A DNA stretch of 64,000 bases from Candidatus Methylomirabilis sp. GTDB lineage: Bacteria > Methylomirabilota > Methylomirabilia > Methylomirabilales > Methylomirabilaceae. The notes under the pieces are model-generated. The model was not told the origin of the DNA. It made no database searches and worked only from the letters and a program-made list of their open reading frames with translations. The stretch covers positions 1 through 64,000 of the forward strand of contig NSJM01000003.1 of NCBI GenBank assembly GCA_002634395.1. Reading direction: 5' to 3'. Shown here piece after piece: positions 44,136 through 52,022 of the stretch; the stretch's first letter is position 1; every line of letters starts with the position of its first letter. The position numbers and the translations under genes were made by a program.

Positions 44136-45152
44136 ATGATCCGGATGATGGGTTTGGGCCTTGCCGTCGGGGTGGCCTTCGGGTACGCCTTGCAGCGCGG
44201 CCGCTTTTGTATGAACTCGACATTTCGCGATATCCTGTTGACGCGGGATCTCACCCTGCTGCGGGCCTACCTCTTGGCCCTGTTGATTCAGATGGTCGGG
44301 GTCAGGGCGTTGGCGACGTTGGGCCTGTTCGGGTTGGGCGTCACACCCTTTTTCTGGATGGCGACGCTGTTCGGTGGGTTCGTCTTTGGCCTCGGAATGG
44401 CGTTTTCCGGCGGGTGAGGGAGCGGCAGCACTTACCGGTCAGGTGAGGGAATGGTGGGTTCGATTATCGCGTTGCTCGGTTTTGTATTTGGGATTACCAT
44501 GACGAATGATGGCGCACTCGAACCGGTGCAGGGTGCCTTTCGAAGCTGGGTGGTTGAGATCAACGGGCAGCCGGCAACGCTGGATCGCCTCCTGGGCGTA
44601 AGCCCATGGATACTGGTTGTGACCTTCGTGACGGTTGGCGGATGGTGGCTCCTGAAAAGCCCGGCAGGCGGCTATCAGAGAGGGTGGAGTTGGACAAGGA
44701 GCGGGATGACTATCGGCCTGATCGCCACAGTTGCCTGGCCGATCTCAGCTCTGACAGGAAGGGAGTATGGTCTCTCGATCACCGAGCCGATCCGAACAAT
44801 CTCGGGGTTTCTGTTCACGGGTGAGACCTCCCTGCTCACCTGGGGGAGTTTTATGTGGATGGGGCTTATTGCGGGCGCTCACATCGCAGCGCGGTTACAT
44901 GGAGAATTTGCCTGGCGCGCCCCCGGCGCTCAGCGTCTGCTCCAGGCTCTCGGAGGCGGTCTGCTGATGGGTATGGGGGCGGGCATTGCGGGTGGATGTA
45001 ACATCGGCCATGGACTGACAGGAGTTCCACTCTTTGGGCTGAGCAGTTTGACGACGACCCTCAGCATTATCCTGGGAGTCTGGACCGGCGTCTATCTCTT
45101 GTTCGGAAGTGTTGCGTTTGAGCGTGGAGCACGAAGCGCCCAGCGGGTGTAG
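44136..45152 (+). CDS. YeeE/YedE (TsuA-like) transporter with selenocysteine at a core cysteine position (in-frame UGA)
   Basis: Plain ORF calling gives two fragments (44136-44417 and from 44451), but both are in the same frame and are separated by one TGA (44415-44417). Reading through gives a 338-residue YeeE/YedE protein with the first-half motif GG-Sec-GSGSTYRSGEG, where relatives have GGCGSGTLYR. Conserved sites are Cys25 (RGRFCMN), Sec94 and Cys288 (GGCNIGHG), matching as I recall Cys22, Cys91 and Cys293 of the thiosulfate channel TsuA. A SECIS-like hairpin follows the UGA. The membrane-segment pattern is continuous across the join. Two TusA genes follow, as TsuB follows TsuA. Substrate: probably thiosulfate or another sulfur or selenium species. 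Confidence 0.85.
44431..44447 (+). promoter_or_regulatory. bacterial SECIS-like hairpin in the YeeE gene
   Basis: The mRNA reads C-UUACC, loop GGUCA, GGUGA-G: six base pairs (one G-U) with the loop starting 20 bases after the UGA. E. coli fdhF has apical loop GGUCU starting 19 bases after its UGA. The match in loop sequence and distance supports selenocysteine insertion. Confidence 0.72.
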
Positions 45153-45196
45153 GGCCTTTCGGGTATAGTGTCGATCGTAAAATCATGGGGGAAGTG

Positions 45197-45424
45197 ATGG
45201 CGAAGTACTCCCTTGATGTGACCGGAGAGATTTGTCCGTATCCGTTGATGTTGACCAGGCAGAAGATGGGGAAGCTGACGGCCGGTGATCAACTGGTGGT
45301 CATTGTCGATTACGCGAAATCGGTCGAAGATATCCCAAGGTGGGCGAAGGAAGAAGGACATACCGTCCTTGCCGTTTCGGAAGTCGACAGAACTCAGTGG
45401 GAAATCGTCCTGGAAAAAGCCTGA
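45197..45424 (+). CDS. TusA-family sulfur carrier 1
   Basis: A 75-aa TusA/SirA-like protein: YSLDVTGEICPYPLML with active Cys13 in the CPYP motif, GDQLVVIVDYAKSVEDIPRWAKEEGH, and a C-terminal strand. TusA proteins carry persulfide sulfur. Placed right after the YeeE transporter, it resembles TsuB, which accepts sulfur from TsuA-imported thiosulfate. ATG 45197 follows GGGGGAAG; ATG 45185 lacks a ribosome site. Confidence 0.9.
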   Translation: MAKYSLDVTGEICPYPLMLTRQKMGKLTAGDQLVVIVDYAKSVEDIPRWAKEEGHTVLAVSEVDRTQWEIVLEKA

Positions 45425-45448
45425 CCTGCATGAGTGGAGGAGGGGAAA

Positions 45449-45694
45449 ATGAGTGGGGCGCCTGAGCAGATAACCGAGTCCCTTGACTTGAAGGGGGAGG
45501 TGTGCCCCTACACCTTTGTGAAGACCAAATTGGCGCTGGAGGAGCTACAAAGGGATCAGGTGCTGAGAGTCATCGTAGATAACCCTGGTTCTGCTGCAAA
45601 CGTTCCCAGGAGCCTGACTAGTGAGGGGCATATCATTGTCGACGTGGCGAAGCTGAATGACACCGACTGGGCGATTACCGTGAAAAAAGGTTGA
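45449..45694 (+). CDS. TusA-family sulfur carrier 2
   Basis: An 81-aa TusA-like protein: ESLDLKGEVCPYTFVKTKLALEEL with active Cys19 (CPYT instead of CPxP), VLRVIVDNPGSAANVPRSLTSEGH. This subtype often occurs beside assimilatory sulfite reductase genes. It may deliver sulfur to the MoaD-type carriers or accept it from sulfite reduction; which is unknown. ATG 45449 lies eight bases after GGAGG. Confidence 0.88.
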   Translation: MSGAPEQITESLDLKGEVCPYTFVKTKLALEELQRDQVLRVIVDNPGSAANVPRSLTSEGHIIVDVAKLNDTDWAITVKKG

Positions 45695-45746
45695 CCTGTA
45701 GAATTTAGGTGGGCCGGAGACGAGAAGGCCGACAAAGAGGGCATGG

Positions 45747-46682
45747 ATGAAATCAGTCGATATTCTTGATGCGATCGGGAACACGCCGCTGATCGAGCTG
45801 CCGCGGATGAGTCCTAAGAAAGGGGTCCGGATCTTCGCCAAGCTGGAGGGGAACAACCCGACCGGCAGCTTGAAGGATCGAATTGCGAAGTACATGATCG
45901 AGCAGGCCGAGCGAAGTGGCGCACTGACATCGGACAAAACGATTCTAGAGCCGACGAGCGGCAACACCGGCATTGCCCTGGCCATGATCGGGCGCAGGAA
46001 AGGGTACAAGGTCAAGGTGGTGATCCCGGAAAACGCCACCCCGGAGCGGCGTCAGCTCCTGGAGATTTTCGGCGCCGAGCTGATCTATTCCGATGGGACG
46101 AAAGGGAGCAACGGCGCTATTGAGCTGGCTCAAAGGCTGGTAGCGCAGGATCCGACCCTCTTCATGCCCTTTCAGTACGGTAATCCGGCCAACCCTCTGG
46201 CCCACTATGAAACGACCGGGGTAGAGATCTTGAACGACATCCCGGAGGTTGATGTCTTTGTGGCCGGCCTTGGGACCGGCGGAACCCTGATGGGCGTGGG
46301 GAGACGGCTGAAGGAGTGTAACCCCAGAACCAAGGTTATTGCCGTGGAGCCGAATCCGGGCGATCTGGTCCAGGGGCTTCGCAGCCTGGACGAGGGTTTC
46401 ATTCCGCCGATCCTTGACACCAGCCTCTTGGACGGCAAGATCATGGTCGATTCCCGTTGCGCCTTTGCCGCCACCAAAGATCTGACCAATAAGGAAGGGA
46501 TCTTTGCGGGCGTGTCTTCTGGGGCTGTCGTTCATGTGGCGATCCGGACGGCGCATCGAATGGAGAAGGGCAACATCGTGGTGATCCTCTGTGATGGCGG
46601 GTGGAAGTATGTGAGCCTGGGTGTCTGGCACAAGGAGTTTCCGGAGTTGGGCGAGAACATGTACAGTCACCTCTGGTGGTAG
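45747..46682 (+). CDS. cysM: CysM-type cysteine synthase (CysO-thiocarboxylate / O-phosphoserine dependent type)
   Basis: A 311-aa PLP enzyme with Lys43 (NPTGSLKDRIA), TSGNTGIALAM, QYGNPANPLAHYETTG, GLGTGGTLMGVGRRL and LRSLDEGFIPP. A C-terminal extension has CDGGWKYVSLGVWHKEF and ends SHLWW. Those blocks resemble Mycobacterium tuberculosis CysM (DAGWKYLSTGAY, end QLWA), which uses O-phosphoserine and the CysO thiocarboxylate. Arg212 in LRSLDEGF appears to match the phosphoserine-binding arginine (Arg220 there, from memory). It sits directly before a JAMM peptidase, like the mec-cysO-cysM set. Clearly distinct from the CysK at 42035. Confidence 0.88.
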   Translation: MKSVDILDAIGNTPLIELPRMSPKKGVRIFAKLEGNNPTGSLKDRIAKYMIEQAERSGALTSDKTILEPTSGNTGIALAMIGRRKGYKVKVVIPENATPERRQLLEIFGAELIYSDGTKGSNGAIELAQRLVAQDPTLFMPFQYGNPANPLAHYETTGVEILNDIPEVDVFVAGLGTGGTLMGVGRRLKECNPRTKVIAVEPNPGDLVQGLRSLDEGFIPPILDTSLLDGKIMVDSRCAFAATKDLTNKEGIFAGVSSGAVVHVAIRTAHRMEKGNIVVILCDGGWKYVSLGVWHKEFPELGENMYSHLWW

Positions 46683-46707
46683 GCCTGTGGTGAGCCCTGT
46701 CGAACCG

Positions 46708-47199
46708 ATGGTCCTTATGCAACCGGAGCTGAACGAGATCTTCGCTCATGCCGAAGAGACATATCCTGATGAGGCCTGCGGGGTCGTCATAGGCAAGCCA
46801 GGCGATCCGAATACGAACGCTGTCCGCAGATGCGCGAATCTGGCGAACCGGTACCACCAGGACGATCCGATTCGTTATCCGAGAGATGCAAAGACTGCCT
46901 ATATTATGGACCCGAAGGACCTTCTGCGAATTCAGAGCGAAGCCGATGCCAAAGGGCTTGAATTCGTTGTCATCTACCATTCACACCCCGAGCATGAAGC
47001 CTACTTCTCCGAGACCGATCGAGAGTTGGCCCTGTTCGATGGTGAACCAGTGTGGCCCAGGCTTCGCTATCTTGTGGTGTCAGTGAAAAATGGAAAGGTG
47101 TCGTACTGTAAGGTATTCAGGTGGGACGCTCTTGTAAAACAGTTTACAGGAGAACTATCTGCCGTCTTTGAGTGCAACGACCAGCACGATGAATCTTGA
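46708..47199 (+). CDS. JAMM/MPN+ zinc metallopeptidase (Mec/HcyD-like)
   Basis: A 163-aa MPN+ protein with the full JAMM set: Glu22 (DEACGVVIG), His91-Ser-His93-Pro, Ser101 and Asp104 (HSHPEHEAYFSETD). In actinobacteria Mec releases cysteine from CysO-cysteine; in Wolinella and Pseudomonas, HcyD/QbsD trim extra residues from the sulfur carrier to expose Gly-Gly. Both jobs fit here: CysM is adjacent and the MoaD at 56089 has a masked GG. ATG 46708 was chosen; GTG 46687/46690 are in frame but lie in a repeat-like segment. The gene overlaps the transporter by 11 bases. Confidence 0.9.
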   Translation: MVLMQPELNEIFAHAEETYPDEACGVVIGKPGDPNTNAVRRCANLANRYHQDDPIRYPRDAKTAYIMDPKDLLRIQSEADAKGLEFVVIYHSHPEHEAYFSETDRELALFDGEPVWPRLRYLVVSVKNGKVSYCKVFRWDALVKQFTGELSAVFECNDQHDES

Positions 47200-48124
47200 C
47201 GTCGGGCAAATCACGCTCATCGGCATCACGCTCTTTGCGGCCATCGTCAATGGGGCGCTAGGGTACGGGTTTTCATCGCTGACCGTTCCGGTTGCCCTCA
47301 TCTTCTATTCCAACAGGATCCTAAATCCCGCCTTGGTGTTGGTAGAAGTGGCGCTCAATAGCTATGTGCTGCTCGTCAATCGTGGGAGCATTCGAAAGAT
47401 CTGGAAGAGGGTGCTGCCGATCGCGTGCGGCCTCATTCCGGGCGTCATTGCGGGGAGCTATGCCCTCTCGATGGCGAGCCCGGAATGGCTCAAGCTCATC
47501 ACGTATCTCATCGTGCTGCCGTTGATCCTGCTGCAGGCGGCAGGGGTCAGGCGGCCGATTCGATCAGAACATCTTATTGGAGTCCCGTTCGGCGTCGGTG
47601 TCGGTGTGCTCTATTCGACAACCACCATCTCCGGTCCGCCGTTGGCGCTCCTGTTTAACAACCAAGGCTTTGTCAAAGGCGAGTTTCGAGCCGCCATTGG
47701 CCTGATCAGAATGGTCGAATCGACCGTAACAGCGACCGCATATTACTACCTGGGAGTGTACACTACAGCGAGCACGGGGCTCCTGTCGTCGATCATCCCG
47801 AGTGTTGTGATTGGAATCCCGATAGGCGCCTACGTCATCAGTCGGATGAATGCTGAAACGTTTAGAAGAATCTGCATGAGCTTCGATGCCTGGGTGGTAG
47901 GCTTCGGCTTATCCAAGGTGTTGATCGAGTTGGGGTTGTTCACAAGTCTGCGTGCCTACGGTGTGTGGCTGGGCGTCGTCTTAGTCGATCTCTTTTTACT
48001 CTACGGTTTCTTTACAAAGACGTCGGAGATCCCAACGACCACCCTGGCTGTCGAGCTCTCCGAGGGTAGTTCCGAACTTATGCCGCAAAAAACGCCGACT
48101 GTGCAAGATGATCTGCACGTATGA
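47189..48124 (+). CDS. TauE/SafE (TSUP) family anion transporter
   Basis: A 311-aa polytopic protein with the TSUP pattern: VNGALGYGFSSLTVPVAL near the N-terminus, IPGVIAGSYALS, PFGVGVGVLYSTTTISGPPLALLFNNQG, and VVIGIPIGAYVISRM. TSUP members move sulfite, sulfoacetate, taurine-derived sulfonates or other sulfur anions. Its location between the JAMM gene and sulfite reductase suggests sulfate or sulfite movement. The direction is not evident. The ATG lies inside the end of the JAMM gene. An in-frame TTG at 47168 is less likely. Confidence 0.88.
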   Translation: MNLDVGQITLIGITLFAAIVNGALGYGFSSLTVPVALIFYSNRILNPALVLVEVALNSYVLLVNRGSIRKIWKRVLPIACGLIPGVIAGSYALSMASPEWLKLITYLIVLPLILLQAAGVRRPIRSEHLIGVPFGVGVGVLYSTTTISGPPLALLFNNQGFVKGEFRAAIGLIRMVESTVTATAYYYLGVYTTASTGLLSSIIPSVVIGIPIGAYVISRMNAETFRRICMSFDAWVVGFGLSKVLIELGLFTSLRAYGVWLGVVLVDLFLLYGFFTKTSEIPTTTLAVELSEGSSELMPQKTPTVQDDLHV

Positions 48125-48171
48125 ATGCATCAGCCGGCAGCTTTGAAGATGTGAGAAGGGAGAAGGGAGAC

Positions 48172-49947
48172 ATGATGCGTGACGCGAACGAACCGGAGAA
48201 GGCGAACCTCGCCAACTGGCCGTCCTGGGCCAGGGAGGAGGAGATCGACACCTTCGATCAGTTCGTCCAACGATTCTGGAATGGGGAGATCTCACCCGAT
48301 GAGTTTAAGCGGTTCCGTCTGCAGAACGGGATCTATGGGCAGCGGCAGGATGGGGAGCAGATGTTCCGGATCAAGATTCCGTGGGGTGGGCTCAGCGCGG
48401 TTCAACTGGAGCTGCTCGCCGAGTTGGCGGCGAAGACCCAAAAGGGGGTAGGCCACGTGACGACCCGCCAGAACATCCAGTTGCACTTCATCAAGCTCGA
48501 GCAGGTAGCAGGGTTGATGAAGAGTCTGGCCTCGGTCGGGCTGACGACTCGAGAGGCCTGCGGCAATACCGTTCGCAATGTCACGATCGGACACTGTGCC
48601 GGGGTTTGTCCCCAGGAACTGTTCGATGTCACCCCGTATGCCGCGGCGGTTGCGCGATTTCTCCTGCGCAATCCGATGAACCAAAATCTGCCCAGGAAGT
48701 TCAAAATCGCATTCTCCGGCTGTCCGGACGACCCTGGTCTCACCCCCATCCAGGACATCGGAGCCCGTGCCGTGACTCGATTCGCAGAAGGAAAGAAGGA
48801 GCGGGGCTTTCAGTTGTATGTCGGCGGCGGTCTGGGTCCTATACCACGCCTCGCGGAGCTGCTCGAGGAGTTTACGCCGGCGGATCGGCTTCTGCCGACC
48901 GTGGCCGCTATCGTGCGCGTGTTCGACCGTCTCGGGAACCGCGAAGACCGGCATAAGGCCAGGATGAAGTTCTTACTGAACAAGCTGGGAATCGAGCAGT
49001 TTCGAGCATTGGTGTGCCAGGAGCGAACCGGCCTCGAATCAACCATGGCCGGACAGTTCCCCTCTCTTGTCATGTGGGAGGAGGTTCCGCCTCATCGCGT
49101 ATCGCTCGTGTCGGCTGGTTCCCCCGTAGAGTCGGACGATCCCGTCTATCGGCGGTGGCGGGCCACCAGTGTGCTTCCGCAGAGGCAGGCCGGATACACG
49201 ATGGTCCATGTCCGCCTCGAGCTTGGGGACATCACCGCGGTGCAGCTTAGAACTCTCGCCTTTGCGGCGCGTGAGTTCGGCGATGGCACAGTCCGCAGCA
49301 CGAACCAGCAGAACTTCGTTCTCAGATGGATTCCCTCCGAGCGTCTGTCTGCGCTCTACCGGGTGCTCGGCGCCGTCGGTCTTGCTACCCCGTCGGCTGA
49401 ACGGCTGGCAGACGTCACCGCCTGCCCAGGCGCCGATACATGCCAGCTTGGGATCACCTCCTCTCGTGGTCTGGCGGCTGCCTTGGGAGCCCTCTTCGAT
49501 GATGAACTGAAGGATCTGGCGGATGAGACGGGGATACGGATAAAAATCTCCGCCTGCCCAAATTCTTGTGGCCAGCACCACCTCGCGAATATCGGCTTGT
49601 ATGGCGGAGCCAAAAAGTTCAACGGCCGACAGGTGCCTACCTACGAGATGCTGCTGGGGGCAAAGCTGGCGCCGGACCGTGCGCGTTACGCCGAGCCGGT
49701 GGCCAGGATTGCGGCAAAGAATATTCCGGGTGCGGTGGAGGCGGTCCTCCGTGTATATCAGAAAGAGCGACAGGACGGTGAATCGTTCAATACCTTTCTG
49801 GATCGCTATGGGCTGGAGTCGGTGAAGGTAGTTCTGGCGCCGTTCACAGATCTGCCGCCGGTCTCTGAAGCGCCGGATCACTATCTCGACTATAATGCTG
49901 AAGAGGCATTTTCCGTCCAGATTGGTCCGGGCGAGTGCGCCGCGTAA
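48172..49947 (+). CDS. siroheme-dependent sulfite (nitrite) reductase
   Basis: A 591-aa enzyme made of two ferredoxin-like/siroheme half-domain repeats (WGGLSAVQLELLAELAAK and LGDITAVQLRTLAFAARE). Heme-contact blocks are HVTTRQNIQLHF and CGNTVRNVTIGHCAGVC. The [4Fe-4S]-siroheme ligands are TACPGADTC and SACPNSCGQHH. Gene context (Sat, APS reductase, TusA, CysK/M) makes assimilatory sulfite reduction by far the better call than nitrite reduction. I chose ATG 48172 after GGGAG repeats. ATG 48121, which overlaps the transporter stop (ATGA), and ATG 48175 are alternatives. Confidence 0.9.
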   Translation: MMRDANEPEKANLANWPSWAREEEIDTFDQFVQRFWNGEISPDEFKRFRLQNGIYGQRQDGEQMFRIKIPWGGLSAVQLELLAELAAKTQKGVGHVTTRQNIQLHFIKLEQVAGLMKSLASVGLTTREACGNTVRNVTIGHCAGVCPQELFDVTPYAAAVARFLLRNPMNQNLPRKFKIAFSGCPDDPGLTPIQDIGARAVTRFAEGKKERGFQLYVGGGLGPIPRLAELLEEFTPADRLLPTVAAIVRVFDRLGNREDRHKARMKFLLNKLGIEQFRALVCQERTGLESTMAGQFPSLVMWEEVPPHRVSLVSAGSPVESDDPVYRRWRATSVLPQRQAGYTMVHVRLELGDITAVQLRTLAFAAREFGDGTVRSTNQQNFVLRWIPSERLSALYRVLGAVGLATPSAERLADVTACPGADTCQLGITSSRGLAAALGALFDDELKDLADETGIRIKISACPNSCGQHHLANIGLYGGAKKFNGRQVPTYEMLLGAKLAPDRARYAEPVARIAAKNIPGAVEAVLRVYQKERQDGESFNTFLDRYGLESVKVVLAPFTDLPPVSEAPDHYLDYNAEEAFSVQIGPGECAA

Positions 49948-50012
49948 TTGCCGGATCAAGAGATTGCGGACGTAGGTGAAGAGGGTCAATACGAACAATG
50001 AGAGGAGAGAGA

Positions 50013-50993
50013 ATGCGAAGACAGATCGACACGCTGGTCCCATGGATGGTTGGACTGGCCTTCGTGGTGGGAGTCACGTGGATCGACCAGGCGTGGGCGT
50101 ACGAGGTATGGGTGACGAATCAGGAAGACCACACCGTCACCGTGATCGATAGCGAGACCAATGCGATTATCGGGACGATCACGCCGGGCGGCAAGAAACC
50201 CCACAATGTCGCCTTTTCGCCCGACGGCGCTCATGCCTTTGTCGCGAATGTGGGGTCCAATGATGTGAACATGATCGAGACAAAAACGAGAAAGACAGTC
50301 GCGTCGTTTCCTACCGGGACCAAGGCGCATGGCCTTGCCGTGACCGCCGATGGGCAGCAACTCTGGGTGGCGAACCCGGGGTCGAACGATGTGACGGTGA
50401 TCGATTTGGCGCGTCGGCAAACAATCGATACGATCCCGGTCGGGAAAGCTCCCGCGCTCGTGGTCTTTGATCCGAAAGGCACGAGAGCCTTTGTCAGTAA
50501 CGGGGGATCCGGGGACCTGTCTGTGATCGATACGAAAAGCCGGAAGATCATCTCCACCATCGAGGCAGGTAAGGGCGCCATGGGGACAGACATCACATGG
50601 GACGGGAAGCTTCTGCTGGTTACAGCGGGAGATGCCGATCGAATCGACGCGATCGATGCGATAAGTCACCATGTCAAGGCGAGGATTCCGCGGGATGGCG
50701 ATCCGCATGGCCTTGTCATGTCGCCTGATGGAAAGCGAGCATATGCCGTAAGCCGCAAGGCGAATCTGGTATCGGTGGTTGATTGTAACCAGTTGAATAT
50801 CATCAAAGATATTCCAGCAGGTAAGCGGATCGATATCATTACGATTACGCCGGACGGCCGTCGCCTTTATGTGACCAGCCGCGATACCCATAGCGTGATC
50901 GCCATCGATACGCTGACGGAGAAGATCATCGCTGAGATTCCGACAGGAAAAGATCCTCACGGGATCGCCGTACTCCCTGTAAGTCATCACTAA
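50013..50993 (+). CDS. secreted YVTN beta-propeller protein
   Basis: A 326-aa exported protein. A signal peptide (WMVGLAFVVGVTWIDQAWA) is followed by about seven propeller blades with the YVTN pattern (YEVWVTNQEDHTVTVIDSET, KKPHNVAFSPDGAHAFVANVGSND and so on). Unlike the propeller at 30538 its blades are well diverged and there is no CTERM tail. It starts 65 bases after sulfite reductase and may be in the same transcript; a sulfur role is unproven. ATG 50013 follows GAGGAGAGA. Confidence 0.82.
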   Translation: MRRQIDTLVPWMVGLAFVVGVTWIDQAWAYEVWVTNQEDHTVTVIDSETNAIIGTITPGGKKPHNVAFSPDGAHAFVANVGSNDVNMIETKTRKTVASFPTGTKAHGLAVTADGQQLWVANPGSNDVTVIDLARRQTIDTIPVGKAPALVVFDPKGTRAFVSNGGSGDLSVIDTKSRKIISTIEAGKGAMGTDITWDGKLLLVTAGDADRIDAIDAISHHVKARIPRDGDPHGLVMSPDGKRAYAVSRKANLVSVVDCNQLNIIKDIPAGKRIDIITITPDGRRLYVTSRDTHSVIAIDTLTEKIIAEIPTGKDPHGIAVLPVSHH

Positions 50994-51020
50994 TACAAGC
51001 GTACTCAATGCCGTTACGCC

Positions 51021-51101
51021 GTCATTGCGAGCGACTGAAGGGAGCGTGGCAATCTCGCCGTCTTTGAGATCGCTTCGGTTGCTTCGCTCCCTCGCGATGA
51101 C
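51021..51101. repeat. dispersed inverted-end repeat (GTCATTGCGAG family)
   Basis: GTCATTGCGAG (51021-51031) pairs with CTCGCGATGAC (51091-51101) with one mismatch. An inner ATCTC...GAGAT hairpin (51054-51058/51066-51070) lies between. It occupies the spacer between the propeller gene and cysH and may attenuate readthrough. Confidence 0.7.
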
Positions 51102-51205
51102 ACATGGCGTTCTGTGTTTGTATCGCTGCCAACGAGCGATATGGAGTTTCAAGAACTGTACGAAACTATTTCACGCGCGTTAGTATGTTCCAATAAGGAG
51201 GAATG

Positions 51206-51991
51206 ATGGAAAGACAATCGGGAATTCAGAGCATTGATGGAGGAAGTCGGGTCCTCTCGGCGGAGAGCATTGTCGAACTGAACGAGCGGTTCCGGACTGC
51301 CGGACCAGAGGTGGTGCTTCGGTGGGCGATCGACACATTCGCCCCCAAGCTGGCGCTTGCCAGCAGTTTTGGGGCCGAGGATATGGTTTTAATCGATATG
51401 TTGTCGAAACTTGAGCCGGCGACCACGATCTTTACCCTGGATACCGGTCGGTTGCATGAGGAGACGTACGACGTGATGGAGCGAGCTCGGGAACAGTACA
51501 AGGTCACGATTGAAAGCTACTTCCCCGGGCGGGACGCCGTAGAGGCGTTGGAGCGGGAGCGTGGATTTTATTCCTTCCGGCAGAGTATCGAGGAACGGAA
51601 GTTCTGCTGCCGGGTCCGAAAGGTGGAGCCGCTCGGTCGGGCTCTCAAAAGTGTCGACGCGTGGATCACCGGGCTTCGACGGGAGCAGGCCGCGACCCGC
51701 ACCGGCATCGACGCCGTCGAGATTGATGCGAGCCATGGCTCAATCGTTAAGATCAATCCGCTCGTCGAATGGACCGAGCCGCAGGTCTGGGCGTATATCC
51801 GCGAGCACCATGTACCCTACAACGCCCTCCATGACCAGGGATTTCCCAGCATCGGATGCGCGCCATGCACGAGGGCGATCACGCCGGGCGAAGATGTGCG
51901 GGCGGGACGATGGTGGTGGGAAAATCCTGAGACCAAGGAGTGTGGGCTGCATCTTGATGGTAAACAGGGCGCTCATGGCACAGGCCACTAA
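51206..51991 (+). CDS. cysH: adenylyl-sulfate (APS) reductase, assimilatory
   Basis: A 261-aa CysH-family enzyme: LALASSFGAEDMVLIDML, IFTLDTGRLHEETYDVM, FYSFRQSIEERKFCCRVRKVEPL (as separate blocks) and WITGLRREQAATR. The paired cysteines FCC and GCAPC bind a [4Fe-4S] cluster, which marks the APS-reducing type. The catalytic cysteine is in the C-terminal ECGLH. Absence of an APS kinase beside it agrees with direct APS reduction. ATG 51206 is better spaced from AGGAGG (51196-51201) than ATG 51203. Confidence 0.94.
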   Translation: MERQSGIQSIDGGSRVLSAESIVELNERFRTAGPEVVLRWAIDTFAPKLALASSFGAEDMVLIDMLSKLEPATTIFTLDTGRLHEETYDVMERAREQYKVTIESYFPGRDAVEALERERGFYSFRQSIEERKFCCRVRKVEPLGRALKSVDAWITGLRREQAATRTGIDAVEIDASHGSIVKINPLVEWTEPQVWAYIREHHVPYNALHDQGFPSIGCAPCTRAITPGEDVRAGRWWWENPETKECGLHLDGKQGAHGTGH

Positions 51992-52022
51992 GGCGCATGG
52001 CGCGATGTCGACGGGAGAGCAG

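Noticed and set aside
44136-44417. YeeE fragment as a separate 93-aa protein or a pseudogene
   Set aside because: Both halves stay in the same frame, only one codon is affected, it falls on the conserved cysteine, and a SECIS-like hairpin follows. Selenocysteine explains this better than decay.
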